Positions 1 through 7,433 of a stretch of 64,000 nucleotides of DNA are shown here, piece after piece. The position numbers were made by a program, and so were the translations under genes. This stretch comes from Winogradskyella marincola (GTDB lineage: Bacteria > Bacteroidota > Bacteroidia > Flavobacteriales > Flavobacteriaceae), in assembly GCF_029624125.1 (NCBI RefSeq), contig NZ_JARSBN010000001.1, positions 327,901 through 391,900 of the forward strand, given 5' to 3'. The notes below the pieces were generated by a model that saw nothing but the letters and a program-made list of their open reading frames with translations, was not told where the DNA came from and did no database searches. Positions within the stretch are counted from its first letter, which is position 1. Every line of letters starts with the position of its first letter.

Positions 1-581
1 GCGCCTGAAGCAGAAGTAAGTGAGACGGTTTTTATAGTTCTCTCATGCTCTATATGAGATCCTGAAACGAGTTCTGGATGACATAGCGTAAATTGATGAA
101 CTCTCGGCACTTCATTAGTTACCAATTCCAATTTAAGATTGTAATCTTTTAGATGTTTTCGAAAGAAATATTCTGGTCCATTTTTACTATTTCCTCCTGT
201 GAATAAAATGGTTTTAATATTTGGATATTGTTTTAGATAACCAACAATATCTCTCAATTTTACATTGCTCATTCCAAGGTCTGAGGCATCAATTTTTTCG
301 CGTTCGCATGAAGCTACAATATCACAAACACCTATTTTGTTTTTAATCAAAAACTGTTTGCGTTGTGCTATGGCTTCTTCAGAATTGTCGTATCTAAAAT
401 TAAGGTTATGAATCTTCTCTATGAATAACCACAACGAATTAAAATAACTTCCATAGCAAAAATCAACATCTTGCTCTAAAAGCTCACCTGTAGAAAATCT
501 TGGAGGTGGTAAAGTGCCAACAATTAATTTTTCAGTATCATGCTTTATAAATGGAGAATATGGATGCTCGTGAACAAACAT
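1..581 (-). CDS. Uracil-DNA-glycosylase-like protein, 3' end cut by window
   Basis: The frame opens at an ATG whose last codon base pair lies at 579-581 and runs open to the window edge, so the C-terminus is missing. The visible 193 residues begin [11 protein letters not shown] and contain LIVGTLPPPRF, GVCDIVASCEREKIDASDLGMSN and LFTGGNSKNGPEYFFRKHL. I recognise these from flavobacterial proteins annotated as uracil-DNA glycosylase family, a base-excision repair fold; the assignment is from memory, not from a search. The start overlaps the stop of yaaA by one base (TAATG), so the two are probably translationally coupled. Near the visible end the stretch CHPELVSGSH is encoded by a palindromic repeat inserted in frame (see the repeat at 55-83), after which family-like residues TIKTVSLTSASGA resume. 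Confidence 0.55.
   Translation of the reverse strand, partial: MFVHEHPYSPFIKHDTEKLIVGTLPPPRFSTGELLEQDVDFCYGSYFNSLWLFIEKIHNLNFRYDNSEEAIAQRKQFLIKNKIGVCDIVASCEREKIDASDLGMSNVKLRDIVGYLKQYPNIKTILFTGGNSKNGPEYFFRKHLKDYNLKLELVTNEVPRVHQFTLCHPELVSGSHIEHERTIKTVSLTSASG
55..83. repeat. Palindromic intergenic-type repeat lying inside a gene
   Basis: The core at 59-79 (atcctgaaac ... gttctggat) is an imperfect palindrome. It has the same layout as the element at 1490-1532: TGARAT, one base, CTGAAAC, then RARTTC, then ATGACA. Here it is translated in frame as part of the glycosylase-like gene, giving HPELVSGSH, a peptide I recognise as a common read-through product of such repeats in Bacteroidota. Confidence 0.6.
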
Positions 582-1339
582 TATCTCGTAAACACCAACT
601 CTTTTTCTGAAGATAATTCTTCGCTAAAACCGTAGTTTTCAATATTAAAACCTTTGACATCGTCTAGTGTTTTTGCATCTGTATCTATAATGTACCTTGT
701 CATTAAACCACGAGCTAATTTTGCAAAAATGGCAATGGTTTTATACTTGCCATCTTTAAACTCTTTAAAGTTAACATCTATCACAGGTACTTTTAATGCT
801 TTTTTATCTACAGCTTTTGAGTACTCGTTACTGGCAAGATTTAAAAAAAGCTCGTCTTTGCCCAATTCGTCATTAAGTACTTTGGTAACTTTCTTTTGCC
901 AGAATTCATAAAGGTTTTTATTCTTACCAACAGGCATTTTTGTTCCCATTTCTAATCGATATGGTTGTATTAAATCTAAAGGTTTTAAAACACCGTACAA
1001 ACCAGAAATTATACGAACCGTATCCTGCACCTTATCTAACTTTTTTGTATCAATAGTATAAGCATCTAAACCTCTGTACACATCACCATTAAAGGCATAA
1101 ATGGCTTGTCTTGCATTATCTTTTGTAAATGGTAATTCCCATTCTTGATTACGCTCATAATTAAGCTGACCTAAATTGTCTGAAATATGCATAAGCTTAG
1201 ACAAACTCTTTGCAGATTTCTTTTTTAGTAATTTATTCAGGCGTTCTGCCTCAGCCAAAAAACAACCTTCAGAAGTTTTTGTAGTTGGCAATTTGCTTTC
1301 GTAATCTAAAGATTTTGCTGGTGATAGTATGAGTTTCAT
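581..1339 (-). CDS. yaaA: Peroxide stress protein YaaA (UPF0246/DUF328)
   Basis: A 252-residue protein beginning [15 protein letters not shown], the family's typical N-terminus and usual length (about 250). YaaA in Escherichia coli limits free iron during hydrogen peroxide stress and binds DNA; it is cytoplasmic. Further family landmarks are [30 protein letters not shown] and [14 protein letters not shown]. An upstream in-frame ATG at 1426 would add 29 residues, but that extension is encoded partly by a palindromic repeat at 1346-1363 and is not family-like, so I take 1339. The gene is followed by the glycosylase-like gene with a one-base overlap, suggesting one transcript devoted to oxidative and base damage. 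Confidence 0.9.
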   Translation of the reverse strand: MKLILSPAKSLDYESKLPTTKTSEGCFLAEAERLNKLLKKKSAKSLSKLMHISDNLGQLNYERNQEWELPFTKDNARQAIYAFNGDVYRGLDAYTIDTKKLDKVQDTVRIISGLYGVLKPLDLIQPYRLEMGTKMPVGKNKNLYEFWQKKVTKVLNDELGKDELFLNLASNEYSKAVDKKALKVPVIDVNFKEFKDGKYKTIAIFAKLARGLMTRYIIDTDAKTLDDVKGFNIENYGFSEELSSEKELVFTR

Positions 1340-1345
1340 AGGCAC

Positions 1346-1363
1346 TTCCTGCGAATGCAGGAA
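1346..1363. repeat. Short palindromic repeat, TTCCTGC-gaat-GCAGGAA
   Basis: A perfect 7-bp inverted repeat with a 4-base loop sits 7 bases upstream of the yaaA start codon. The same stem (one base longer, loop cttc) recurs at 1564-1583, so both belong to one repeat family. It occupies the place where a leader or ribosome-binding region would be and could fold in the yaaA messenger. Confidence 0.65.
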
Positions 1364-1489
1364 TCTAATTTTAAGATTATACTTTTTTTCAATTGTAAAA
1401 ATACGATGTAACACATAGAGATTCAAACATCAATAAAAACTTCTTTTAATGGTGTTATAAGTAGCTTCTATTTGATATTTAGTAGATAT

Positions 1490-1532
1490 TGAAATACTGA
1501 AACAAATTCAACAAAGCAAATTCAGTATGACA
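1490..1532. repeat. Palindromic intergenic repeat with 14-bp internal duplication
   Basis: The element reads tgaaatactgaaacaaattc, then an insert, then cagtatgaca. It matches the repeat at 55-83 except for an extra 14 bases. The heptamer aaattca occurs at 1504-1510 and again at 1518-1524, so the insert looks like a tandem duplication inside the loop. Confidence 0.55.
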
Positions 1533-1554
1533 ACATGTGACTTGCATTAAATAT

Positions 1555-1583
1555 AAAAAAAAGATTCCTGCCTTCGCAGGAAT
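1555..1583 (-). terminator. Intrinsic terminator after rluD, built from a repeat
   Basis: On the minus strand, directly after the rluD stop codon, the stem ATTCCTGC / GCAGGAAT (8 bp, loop GAAG) is followed by C and eight T (complement of 1555-1562). Stem plus U-tract is a classical rho-independent terminator for the PASTA-rluD transcript. The stem is of the same family as the palindrome at 1346-1363, so a dispersed repeat appears to have been recruited as a terminator. Confidence 0.75.
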
Positions 1584-2615
1584 TTATAACTGATGCTTAG
1601 CGTAGCCTCGCCATTTCTCTATACACTCTTGCATATCTTCTGGAATTTCGGTTGAAAAACTCAACCACTCTCCTGTTGTAGGATGCTCAAATCCTAATGT
1701 CTTAGCGTGTAATGCTTGTCTTGGCAATACTTTAAATGCGTTTTCTACAAATTGCTTATACTTGGTAAAGGTTGTGCCTTTTAAGATTTTTTCGCCACCA
1801 TAACGCTCATCATTAAAAAGCGTGTGTCCTATATGCTTCATGTGTACACGGATTTGGTGTGTGCGACCTGTTTCGAGCTTACAACTCACTAAAGTGACAT
1901 AACCCAATCGTTCTAAAACTTTGTAATGCGTTACTGCTGGTTTTCCTTTATAGGCTTCATCACCTTCATAAACAGTATTCTGTAATCTGTTTTTAGGATG
2001 GCGACCTATATTACCTTCAACCGTCCCTCCTTCTTCTTCAATATTTCCCCAAACTATAGCCACATACTCGCGTTCACTGGTTTTTTCAGCAAACTGGTTA
2101 GATAAATGCGCCATAGCTTGTTCGGTTTTTGCAACAACTAAGAGTCCGCTCGTATCTTTATCTATACGATGTACCAAACCAGGACGGTTACTAGAGTTGT
2201 TTGGCAAATTTTCAAAATGATAAATTAATCCATTGATTAACGTGCCAGAATAGTTACCATGACCAGGATGCACCACCATACCAGCTGGTTTATTCACTAC
2301 CAGTAAATCATCGTCTTCGTAAACAATATCTATTGGAATATCTTCTGCAACCAACAAATACTCATGTGGTGGGTGCTCAAATTTTACAGTAATATGATCG
2401 TTTGGTTTTACCTTGTAATTAGATTTTACAGGTGTTCCGTTTACAAAAATACTGCCGTCTTTTGCCGCTTGTTGAATTTTGTTTCGTGTGGCATTTTCAA
2501 CAAAATTCATTAGGTATTTATCTATACGAAGTGGTTGCTGTCCTTTCTCTACCTTAAAAGCATAATGCTCATAAAGCTCGTCTTCTGCTTCAGACATGTC
2601 TACAATATCTGCCAT
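1584..2615 (-). CDS. rluD: RluD-type ribosomal large subunit pseudouridine synthase
   Basis: A 343-residue RluA-family enzyme that isomerises specific uridines of 23S rRNA to pseudouridine. An S4 RNA-binding domain spans roughly residues 28-95 (PLRIDKYLMNF, IQQAAKDGSIFVNG). The catalytic domain follows, with NKPAGMVVHPGHG and the signature HRIDKDTSGLL; Asp152 is the expected nucleophile. TGRTHQIRVHMKHIGH is the second family motif. It lies 9 bases downstream of the PASTA gene on the same strand, an arrangement common in flavobacteria, and ends in a hairpin terminator. RluA family members are hard to tell apart by eye; the S4 domain favours RluD or RluC type, and Bacteroidota annotations usually say RluD. 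Confidence 0.88.
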   Translation of the reverse strand: MADIVDMSEAEDELYEHYAFKVEKGQQPLRIDKYLMNFVENATRNKIQQAAKDGSIFVNGTPVKSNYKVKPNDHITVKFEHPPHEYLLVAEDIPIDIVYEDDDLLVVNKPAGMVVHPGHGNYSGTLINGLIYHFENLPNNSSNRPGLVHRIDKDTSGLLVVAKTEQAMAHLSNQFAEKTSEREYVAIVWGNIEEEGGTVEGNIGRHPKNRLQNTVYEGDEAYKGKPAVTHYKVLERLGYVTLVSCKLETGRTHQIRVHMKHIGHTLFNDERYGGEKILKGTTFTKYKQFVENAFKVLPRQALHAKTLGFEHPTTGEWLSFSTEIPEDMQECIEKWRGYAKHQL

Positions 2616-2624
2616 GTAATGTTA

Positions 2625-3176
2625 TTAACGGTTTCCGTTTCCTAAAACTAAATCTATGGTAGATGTTAGAGGTAACATTGTTCCTGGTTTTAGGGTTTTG
2701 CCTTTATGTTTTAGACCTAATACTACATCTTTTCCGATGTTATCAATGTAGGTAATCTCACCTATTTTAAATTCTAATGCTTCTAACTGAGGTTTTGCTT
2801 GTCTAAAGGTGCGTTTTAAGATATTTGGCACCTCAACTTTGCGATAACCAGAAGGATTGAGAATGAGATAAATTTTTCTATTTTCTTTTACCTGAGCACC
2901 TGCTACTGGATTTTGCTCAATAACTGAATATTTTGGATAATTAGGGTTATAATTCGCTGAATCTTGAATTTCCATTCTTAAATCATTATCATTAAGCTCT
3001 ATTTCAACAGTTTCTAATGATTTACCCTTTAAGTCTGGCACAGTTACAAACTCTCCATGATTTGTAGTAACATTTAACCATTTTAAGATTAAAAAACTAA
3101 GAACAACAATGGCAACTATAGCCAATGCTAATTGCTTAAAAAACACTTTGCTGGTTAAAAACTTTACAATACTCAT
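2625..3176 (-). CDS. PASTA domain membrane protein
   Basis: A 183-residue protein from the ATG at 3176; the longer frame starts at a TTG (3197) and adds seven residues. One transmembrane helix at about residues 15-33 anchors it, leaving a periplasmic part with two PASTA-like repeats: VPDLKGKSLETVEIEL with VIEQNPVAGAQVKENRKIYLILN, then VPNILKRTFRQAKPQLEAL with LVLGNG. PASTA domains in penicillin-binding proteins and Ser/Thr kinases bind cell-wall fragments; here there is no kinase or transpeptidase domain. The gene precedes rluD and is divergent from ddl, a peptidoglycan precursor gene, so a cell-wall role is plausible but inferred. Confidence 0.82.
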   Translation of the reverse strand: MSIVKFLTSKVFFKQLALAIVAIVVLSFLILKWLNVTTNHGEFVTVPDLKGKSLETVEIELNDNDLRMEIQDSANYNPNYPKYSVIEQNPVAGAQVKENRKIYLILNPSGYRKVEVPNILKRTFRQAKPQLEALEFKIGEITYIDNIGKDVVLGLKHKGKTLKPGTMLPLTSTIDLVLGNGNR

Positions 3177-3328
3177 AGGTTGCGAACTTGTTGACAAATC
3201 TAAATAAATAATCTAACGTTAAAAAATTAATATACGTATGCTTTGTTTCATTTAGATTATTGAAAATAAATGATACTTTTACATTACCACTTGTTCAACA
3301 TATATTACCTAGTTTTTAGGCTGTAAAA

Positions 3329-4306
3329 ATGAAGAAAAATATTGCTATAATTATGGGAGGCTACTCTAGCGAATATAAGATTTCGCTAAAAAGTGGCTCT
3401 GTTGTTTTTGAAACATTAGATCGCAATCTATATACACCTTTTGCTATCCATATTTTTAAGGAGAAATGGGTTTATGTAAATGAAAATAATGAAGAATTTC
3501 CTGTAGATAAAAATGATTTTTCAATTACTATAAACTCTGAAAAAATAACATTTGACTGTGTATTTAATGCTATTCATGGATCTCCAGGCGAAGATGGTTA
3601 TATGCAAGCCTATTTTAAGCTTCTCAATATTCCGCAGACAAGCTGTAGCATGTATCAAGCTGCACTAACGTTTAATAAACGAGACTTGCTAGCAACTTTA
3701 AAACCTTATGGTATTAAAACGGCAGAGAGTTATTACATTAACCTTGGCGACACAATAAATGAAGATGCTATCGTAAAAAAAGTAGGTCTGCCTTGTTTTG
3801 TAAAAGCAAACAAAGCAGGCAGTAGCTTTGGAGTTTCTAAAGTGTATAAAAAAGAAGAATTAAAAACAGCTATTGAAAACTCTTTTAAAGAAGACAACGA
3901 AATAATTATAGAGCAGTTCTTAGACGGTACTGAAGTTTCGGTTGGTGTTATTTCTTATAAAGGTGAGACTACTGTTTTACCAATTACTGAAATAGTTTCG
4001 GAAAATGATTTCTTTGATTACCAAGCAAAATACGAAGGCAAATCTCAAGAGATTACTCCAGCAAGAATATCTGAAGATTATAAAACTAAAGTTGAAACTG
4101 TAGCTAAAAAGATATATGAGGTTTTAGGCATGACAGGTTTTTCTCGTAGTGAATTTATTTTTAAAAATGATGAACCTTATCTTCTTGAAGTAAATACAGT
4201 ACCTGGATTAACTAAAGAAAGTATTTTACCTCAGCAAGCGGCAGCTGCTGGTATAAGTATGATTGACTTATTTAGTAATGCCATTGAAGAAGCAATGAAT
4301 AATTAA
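3329..4306 (+). CDS. ddl: D-alanine--D-alanine ligase
   Basis: A 325-residue cytoplasmic ATP-grasp enzyme that joins two D-alanines for peptidoglycan precursor synthesis. The N-terminal signature HGSPGEDGYMQAYF, the ATP-grasp segments LPCFVKANKAGSSFGVSKV and IIEQFLDGTEVSVGVI, and the C-terminal metal and substrate site LLEVNTVPGLTKESILPQQAAAAG are all present. The length is slightly above the usual 300-320. It is transcribed divergently from the PASTA gene and followed 35 bases later by coaD on the same strand; coaD seems also to have its own promoter. Confidence 0.95.
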   Translation: MKKNIAIIMGGYSSEYKISLKSGSVVFETLDRNLYTPFAIHIFKEKWVYVNENNEEFPVDKNDFSITINSEKITFDCVFNAIHGSPGEDGYMQAYFKLLNIPQTSCSMYQAALTFNKRDLLATLKPYGIKTAESYYINLGDTINEDAIVKKVGLPCFVKANKAGSSFGVSKVYKKEELKTAIENSFKEDNEIIIEQFLDGTEVSVGVISYKGETTVLPITEIVSENDFFDYQAKYEGKSQEITPARISEDYKTKVETVAKKIYEVLGMTGFSRSEFIFKNDEPYLLEVNTVPGLTKESILPQQAAAAGISMIDLFSNAIEEAMNN

Positions 4307-4318
4307 TAGTTATCTTTG
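4284..4318 (+). promoter_or_regulatory. Putative promoter of coaD
   Basis: TATCTTTG at 4311-4318 is an exact match to the Bacteroidota -7 element TAnnTTTG, 24 bases before the coaD ATG. A TTG at 4284-4286 lies 24 bases upstream, slightly more than the usual 17-23. The site overlaps the 3' end of ddl. Confidence 0.4.
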
Positions 4319-4341
4319 AAATCTTAAAGAAGTTTACACAA

Positions 4342-4797
4342 ATGAGACGCGCACTTTTCCCTGGATCCTTTGATCCTATTACAAATGGACATTACGATAT
4401 AATAAAACGTGGAGTAAAACTTTTTGACGAAGTTGTTGTTGCCATTGGTGTAAATTCTGAAAAAAAATACATGTTCTCTTTAGAAGAACGCAAGCATTTT
4501 ATAGAAGAAGCTTTTAAGGACGAACCTAAAGTAAAGGTGGTGACTTACGAAGGTTTAACAATAGATTTTTGTAAAGAAATTGATGCTGAATTTATTTTAA
4601 GAGGATTACGTAATCCTGCTGACTTTGAGTTTGAAAAAGCTATAGCACACACTAACAGAAAACTTTCTAAAATTGAAACTGTTTTTCTACTCACCGCAGC
4701 CAGAACATCTTATATTTCATCATCGATAGTAAGAGATGTATTGAGAAACAACGGAGATTATACGGTTTTAGTTCCGGATAGTGTAAGAATAAAGTAA
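4342..4797 (+). CDS. coaD: Phosphopantetheine adenylyltransferase
   Basis: A 151-residue nucleotidyltransferase carrying out the penultimate step of coenzyme A synthesis: 4'-phosphopantetheine plus ATP gives dephospho-CoA. The N-terminal FPGSFDPITNGHYDII contains the TNGH form of the HxGH motif; ILRGLRNPADFEFE and the C-terminal TSYISSSIVRDVLRNNGD carry the ISSS phosphate-binding motif. Length is normal for the family (about 150-165). It converges with the response regulator gene with only 13 bases between stops. Confidence 0.95.
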   Translation: MRRALFPGSFDPITNGHYDIIKRGVKLFDEVVVAIGVNSEKKYMFSLEERKHFIEEAFKDEPKVKVVTYEGLTIDFCKEIDAEFILRGLRNPADFEFEKAIAHTNRKLSKIETVFLLTAARTSYISSSIVRDVLRNNGDYTVLVPDSVRIK

Positions 4798-4810
4798 TGC
4801 TTATTTAGCT

Positions 4811-5455
4811 TCAAATTAAGTTGTTTCTTTTTGCTTTTTGCACAGCTTCTAACTTGTTGTGCACCTGAAGTTTTCGGTATATATTTTCTATATGCTTTCT
4901 AATTGTTCCGGTAGAAAGAATTAAATTTTCTGCAACCGCATTATAACTTAAGCCTTTGCTTAATTGCTCTAAGACATCGACCTCTCTGCTGGTTAACTTT
5001 ATTTCTTCTTTTTCTTTTGCTTCTACAAAAGGGTTTCTAAGCAATTTTAATGTTTTCAATGCTATTGAAGGGTTCATAGCTGCACCTCCATTAAGGGTTT
5101 CTAAAATACCAGAATGTAAGTCTCCTGCATTTATTTCCTTAAGCAAATAACCATCTGCTCCTGCTTTTATAGCATTAAAAATATTTTCATCATTATCAAA
5201 AACAGTAAGCATTATAATCTTAATCTGAGGATACTTTTGCTTTACCAATTCCGTGGCTTCAATACCATTCATTACTGGCATTTCTATATCCATTAAAATT
5301 AAATCTATACCATTATTAGCTTCTAATTTTTCAAGAACATCTTTGCCATTCATTGCTGTAAATCTTACTTCTAAATCTTCAAAAAAAGAAAGCTTCTCTT
5401 CTACCGTTTTTATAAGAAAAGTATTATCATCTACTATGGCTATTCTTGTTATCAT
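4811..5455 (-). CDS. NarL/LuxR-type response regulator
   Basis: A 214-residue two-domain regulator. The receiver domain (about 1-125) has the acidic pocket IVDDN, phospho-acceptor Asp56 in LILMDIEMPVMNG, and the conserved LKE near residue 105. The C-terminal LuxR-type helix-turn-helix (about 150-210) reads LTSREVDVLEQLSKGLSYNAVAENL and GTIRKHIENIYRKL. It follows the TPR histidine kinase at 5523-7394 on the same strand after a 67-base gap, so the two form a cognate pair, with a second kinase paralogue further upstream. The gap contains an ATACGATAAAATACGTATAG-like AT-rich inverted pattern that may be an autoregulatory site. Target genes are not known; the neighbouring PQQ-protein and lipoprotein operon is a candidate. 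Confidence 0.9.
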   Translation of the reverse strand: MITRIAIVDDNTFLIKTVEEKLSFFEDLEVRFTAMNGKDVLEKLEANNGIDLILMDIEMPVMNGIEATELVKQKYPQIKIIMLTVFDNDENIFNAIKAGADGYLLKEINAGDLHSGILETLNGGAAMNPSIALKTLKLLRNPFVEAKEKEEIKLTSREVDVLEQLSKGLSYNAVAENLILSTGTIRKHIENIYRKLQVHNKLEAVQKAKRNNLI

Positions 5456-5522
5456 TCGCTTGTTAATTAGATTATAAATATCCTCAATATAATTATTTTA
5501 TACTATACGTATTTTATCGTAT

Positions 5523-7394
5523 TTATATCTTTACCTCAACTGTAGTACCTTGGCCTATCTCTGACTGAATTGTTAGTTGCCCTTTTATATCCTCTGATCG
5601 TTTCCTCATATTATTAAGTCCGTTACCATGATTTATAGTAGCTTCATTAAACCCTTTTCCGTCATCTTTTATTCTAATTATCATTGCGTCTTCTTGCATA
5701 GAAATATCAACATCTATTGCTGACGCTTCTGCATATTTTACAGCATTATTTATAGCTTCTTGTATTATTCTGTAAACATTCATCCCCTTTACAGAAGTAA
5801 AAGCCATATCACTATCTACAGACTTATCTACATTGAAATTAAACTTTATGTTTTGTGCTGCAAGATTTGCCTGATCTATAAAGTTTGAAATGCGTATTTG
5901 TAAGTCTTCAAATGTAATTTTATCCTTATTCATTGCCCAAATTGTATCTCTTAGCTCATGGATTGTTGTGGATGTAAATTCGCTGATTCCTTTTATTTTA
6001 TTCCCTAATTTTTCAGGTATTTTAAAACCATATTTTAGATTGTCTAATGACGAAATAATAAAGGTGAGCTGCGCTCCTATATTATCGTGCAGATCTCTAC
6101 TAATTCTAAGACGTTGTTCTTGAAGCTTGCTTTGAGTTTCAATCTTTATTAAAGCATCTTTGAGTTGATTTTCTTTTTTAAGTTGACGGTTTTTTAGCTT
6201 TTGCTGGTTGTAAAACAAATACCCTAGAAGTCCTAAAACAACAGCTAGTGCACCCAAACCTAAGATGTAAATATTCTTTTTACTAAGGTCTAATTCTTTT
6301 TCTGCAAGGTCTGCACGCTGAGATAGGATTTCTTTTTCCTTTTTTTCGGTTTGAAACTCTATTTCAAGCTCTGCAATCTTACTTGTAGTTTCTAGATTAA
6401 GAACACTATCTCTTACTTTTGAAAACTCTTTATAATACGATAAAGCTTTATCCTTATCGTTGGTAACTTCATAATATTGAGAATAATTTTGTAATGCTGT
6501 TTCTACATCTACAGCTACATCATACGTTGTTGCATAATAATAAGCACTATCAATATACTTTTTGGCTTCTTTAGCTCTGTTATATTCCATTAAAACCTGA
6601 GCCATATTGTTATAACTTGCTCCTACACCTGCATAGTTACCTATCTGCTTCTCTATAAATGCTGATTTTGTAAAGTACACCATAGCAGAATCTATTTCTT
6701 GCAAGTAATAAAAAACAGCACCAACATTATTTACAGACTCAGCAATACCCTTTTTGTCATCTAATACTTGCTCTATATTCAATGAATATTTAAAATAGCT
6801 GAGAGCCTTTTGTAAATTTCCATCATTAGCATATATAATTGCAATATTGTTATACACCTCAGAAATTCCTTTTTTGTTATCTAACGCTTCAAAAACATCT
6901 TTGGCTTTAAGGTGATACTCAATTGCCTTATCATTTACTCCCAAATAACTGTACACCATACCTATGTTATTGGTAACAGTGGCTTCCTTTAATTTTTCGT
7001 CTAGAGCATCGTAAAGATCCAAAGCCTTTAAGTAATAGGTAAGTGCTTCTTTATATTCTCCAAGTTGTCTTTTGCACACGCCAATATTATTAAAAGCGCT
7101 TGCTACCAAAAGTGAATCAGCAGATATCTTAGTCGCTTGGTTAGATAGCTCAATAGCCATATTAAAATCGCCCAAATCTCTATACACTAATCCTAAACCA
7201 TTAATTGCTCTAGCTTCCTCAAATTTTTGATTTTGTGCCTTAGCTATAGACTTAGATTTTTCTAAAATTGAAATTGCCTTTTTGGGATTGTTTTTATAAA
7301 TGCTTATTGCTGAATCATTAAGCGTTTTTGGGTTTTCTTCGTTCTGACCAAAGCACAATACACTGCACAGAAGAAAACAAATAAGTACTCTCAT
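5523..7394 (-). CDS. TPR sensor histidine kinase (HisKA_3 type), copy 1
   Basis: A 623-residue membrane kinase. A signal peptide (MRVLICFLLCSVLCFGQ) is followed by a periplasmic array of about eight TPR repeats (residues 25-330; repeated NNIG/ALSYY/ALDLYDAL pattern), a coiled coil rich in E and K, and one transmembrane helix near residues 375-395 (ILGLGALAVVLGLLGYLF). The cytoplasmic part has the HisKA_3 dimerisation box RISRDLHDNIGAQL, with His in DLHDN as phospho-site, and an HATPase_c domain with NNAVKYA, DDGKGF and GNGLNNM. This architecture pairs with NarL regulators, here the gene just downstream. It is closely similar to the kinase immediately upstream (7434-9374). Confidence 0.92.
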   Translation of the reverse strand: MRVLICFLLCSVLCFGQNEENPKTLNDSAISIYKNNPKKAISILEKSKSIAKAQNQKFEEARAINGLGLVYRDLGDFNMAIELSNQATKISADSLLVASAFNNIGVCKRQLGEYKEALTYYLKALDLYDALDEKLKEATVTNNIGMVYSYLGVNDKAIEYHLKAKDVFEALDNKKGISEVYNNIAIIYANDGNLQKALSYFKYSLNIEQVLDDKKGIAESVNNVGAVFYYLQEIDSAMVYFTKSAFIEKQIGNYAGVGASYNNMAQVLMEYNRAKEAKKYIDSAYYYATTYDVAVDVETALQNYSQYYEVTNDKDKALSYYKEFSKVRDSVLNLETTSKIAELEIEFQTEKKEKEILSQRADLAEKELDLSKKNIYILGLGALAVVLGLLGYLFYNQQKLKNRQLKKENQLKDALIKIETQSKLQEQRLRISRDLHDNIGAQLTFIISSLDNLKYGFKIPEKLGNKIKGISEFTSTTIHELRDTIWAMNKDKITFEDLQIRISNFIDQANLAAQNIKFNFNVDKSVDSDMAFTSVKGMNVYRIIQEAINNAVKYAEASAIDVDISMQEDAMIIRIKDDGKGFNEATINHGNGLNNMRKRSEDIKGQLTIQSEIGQGTTVEVKI

Positions 7395-7433
7395 AAAATC
7401 TTAGTTGGTTAACAGGATACTCGTTTTAGTTTT

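Noticed and set aside
1340..1426. 29-residue N-terminal extension of YaaA
   Set aside because: The extension runs through a palindromic repeat and is not part of the family; [15 protein letters not shown] at 1339 is the standard start.
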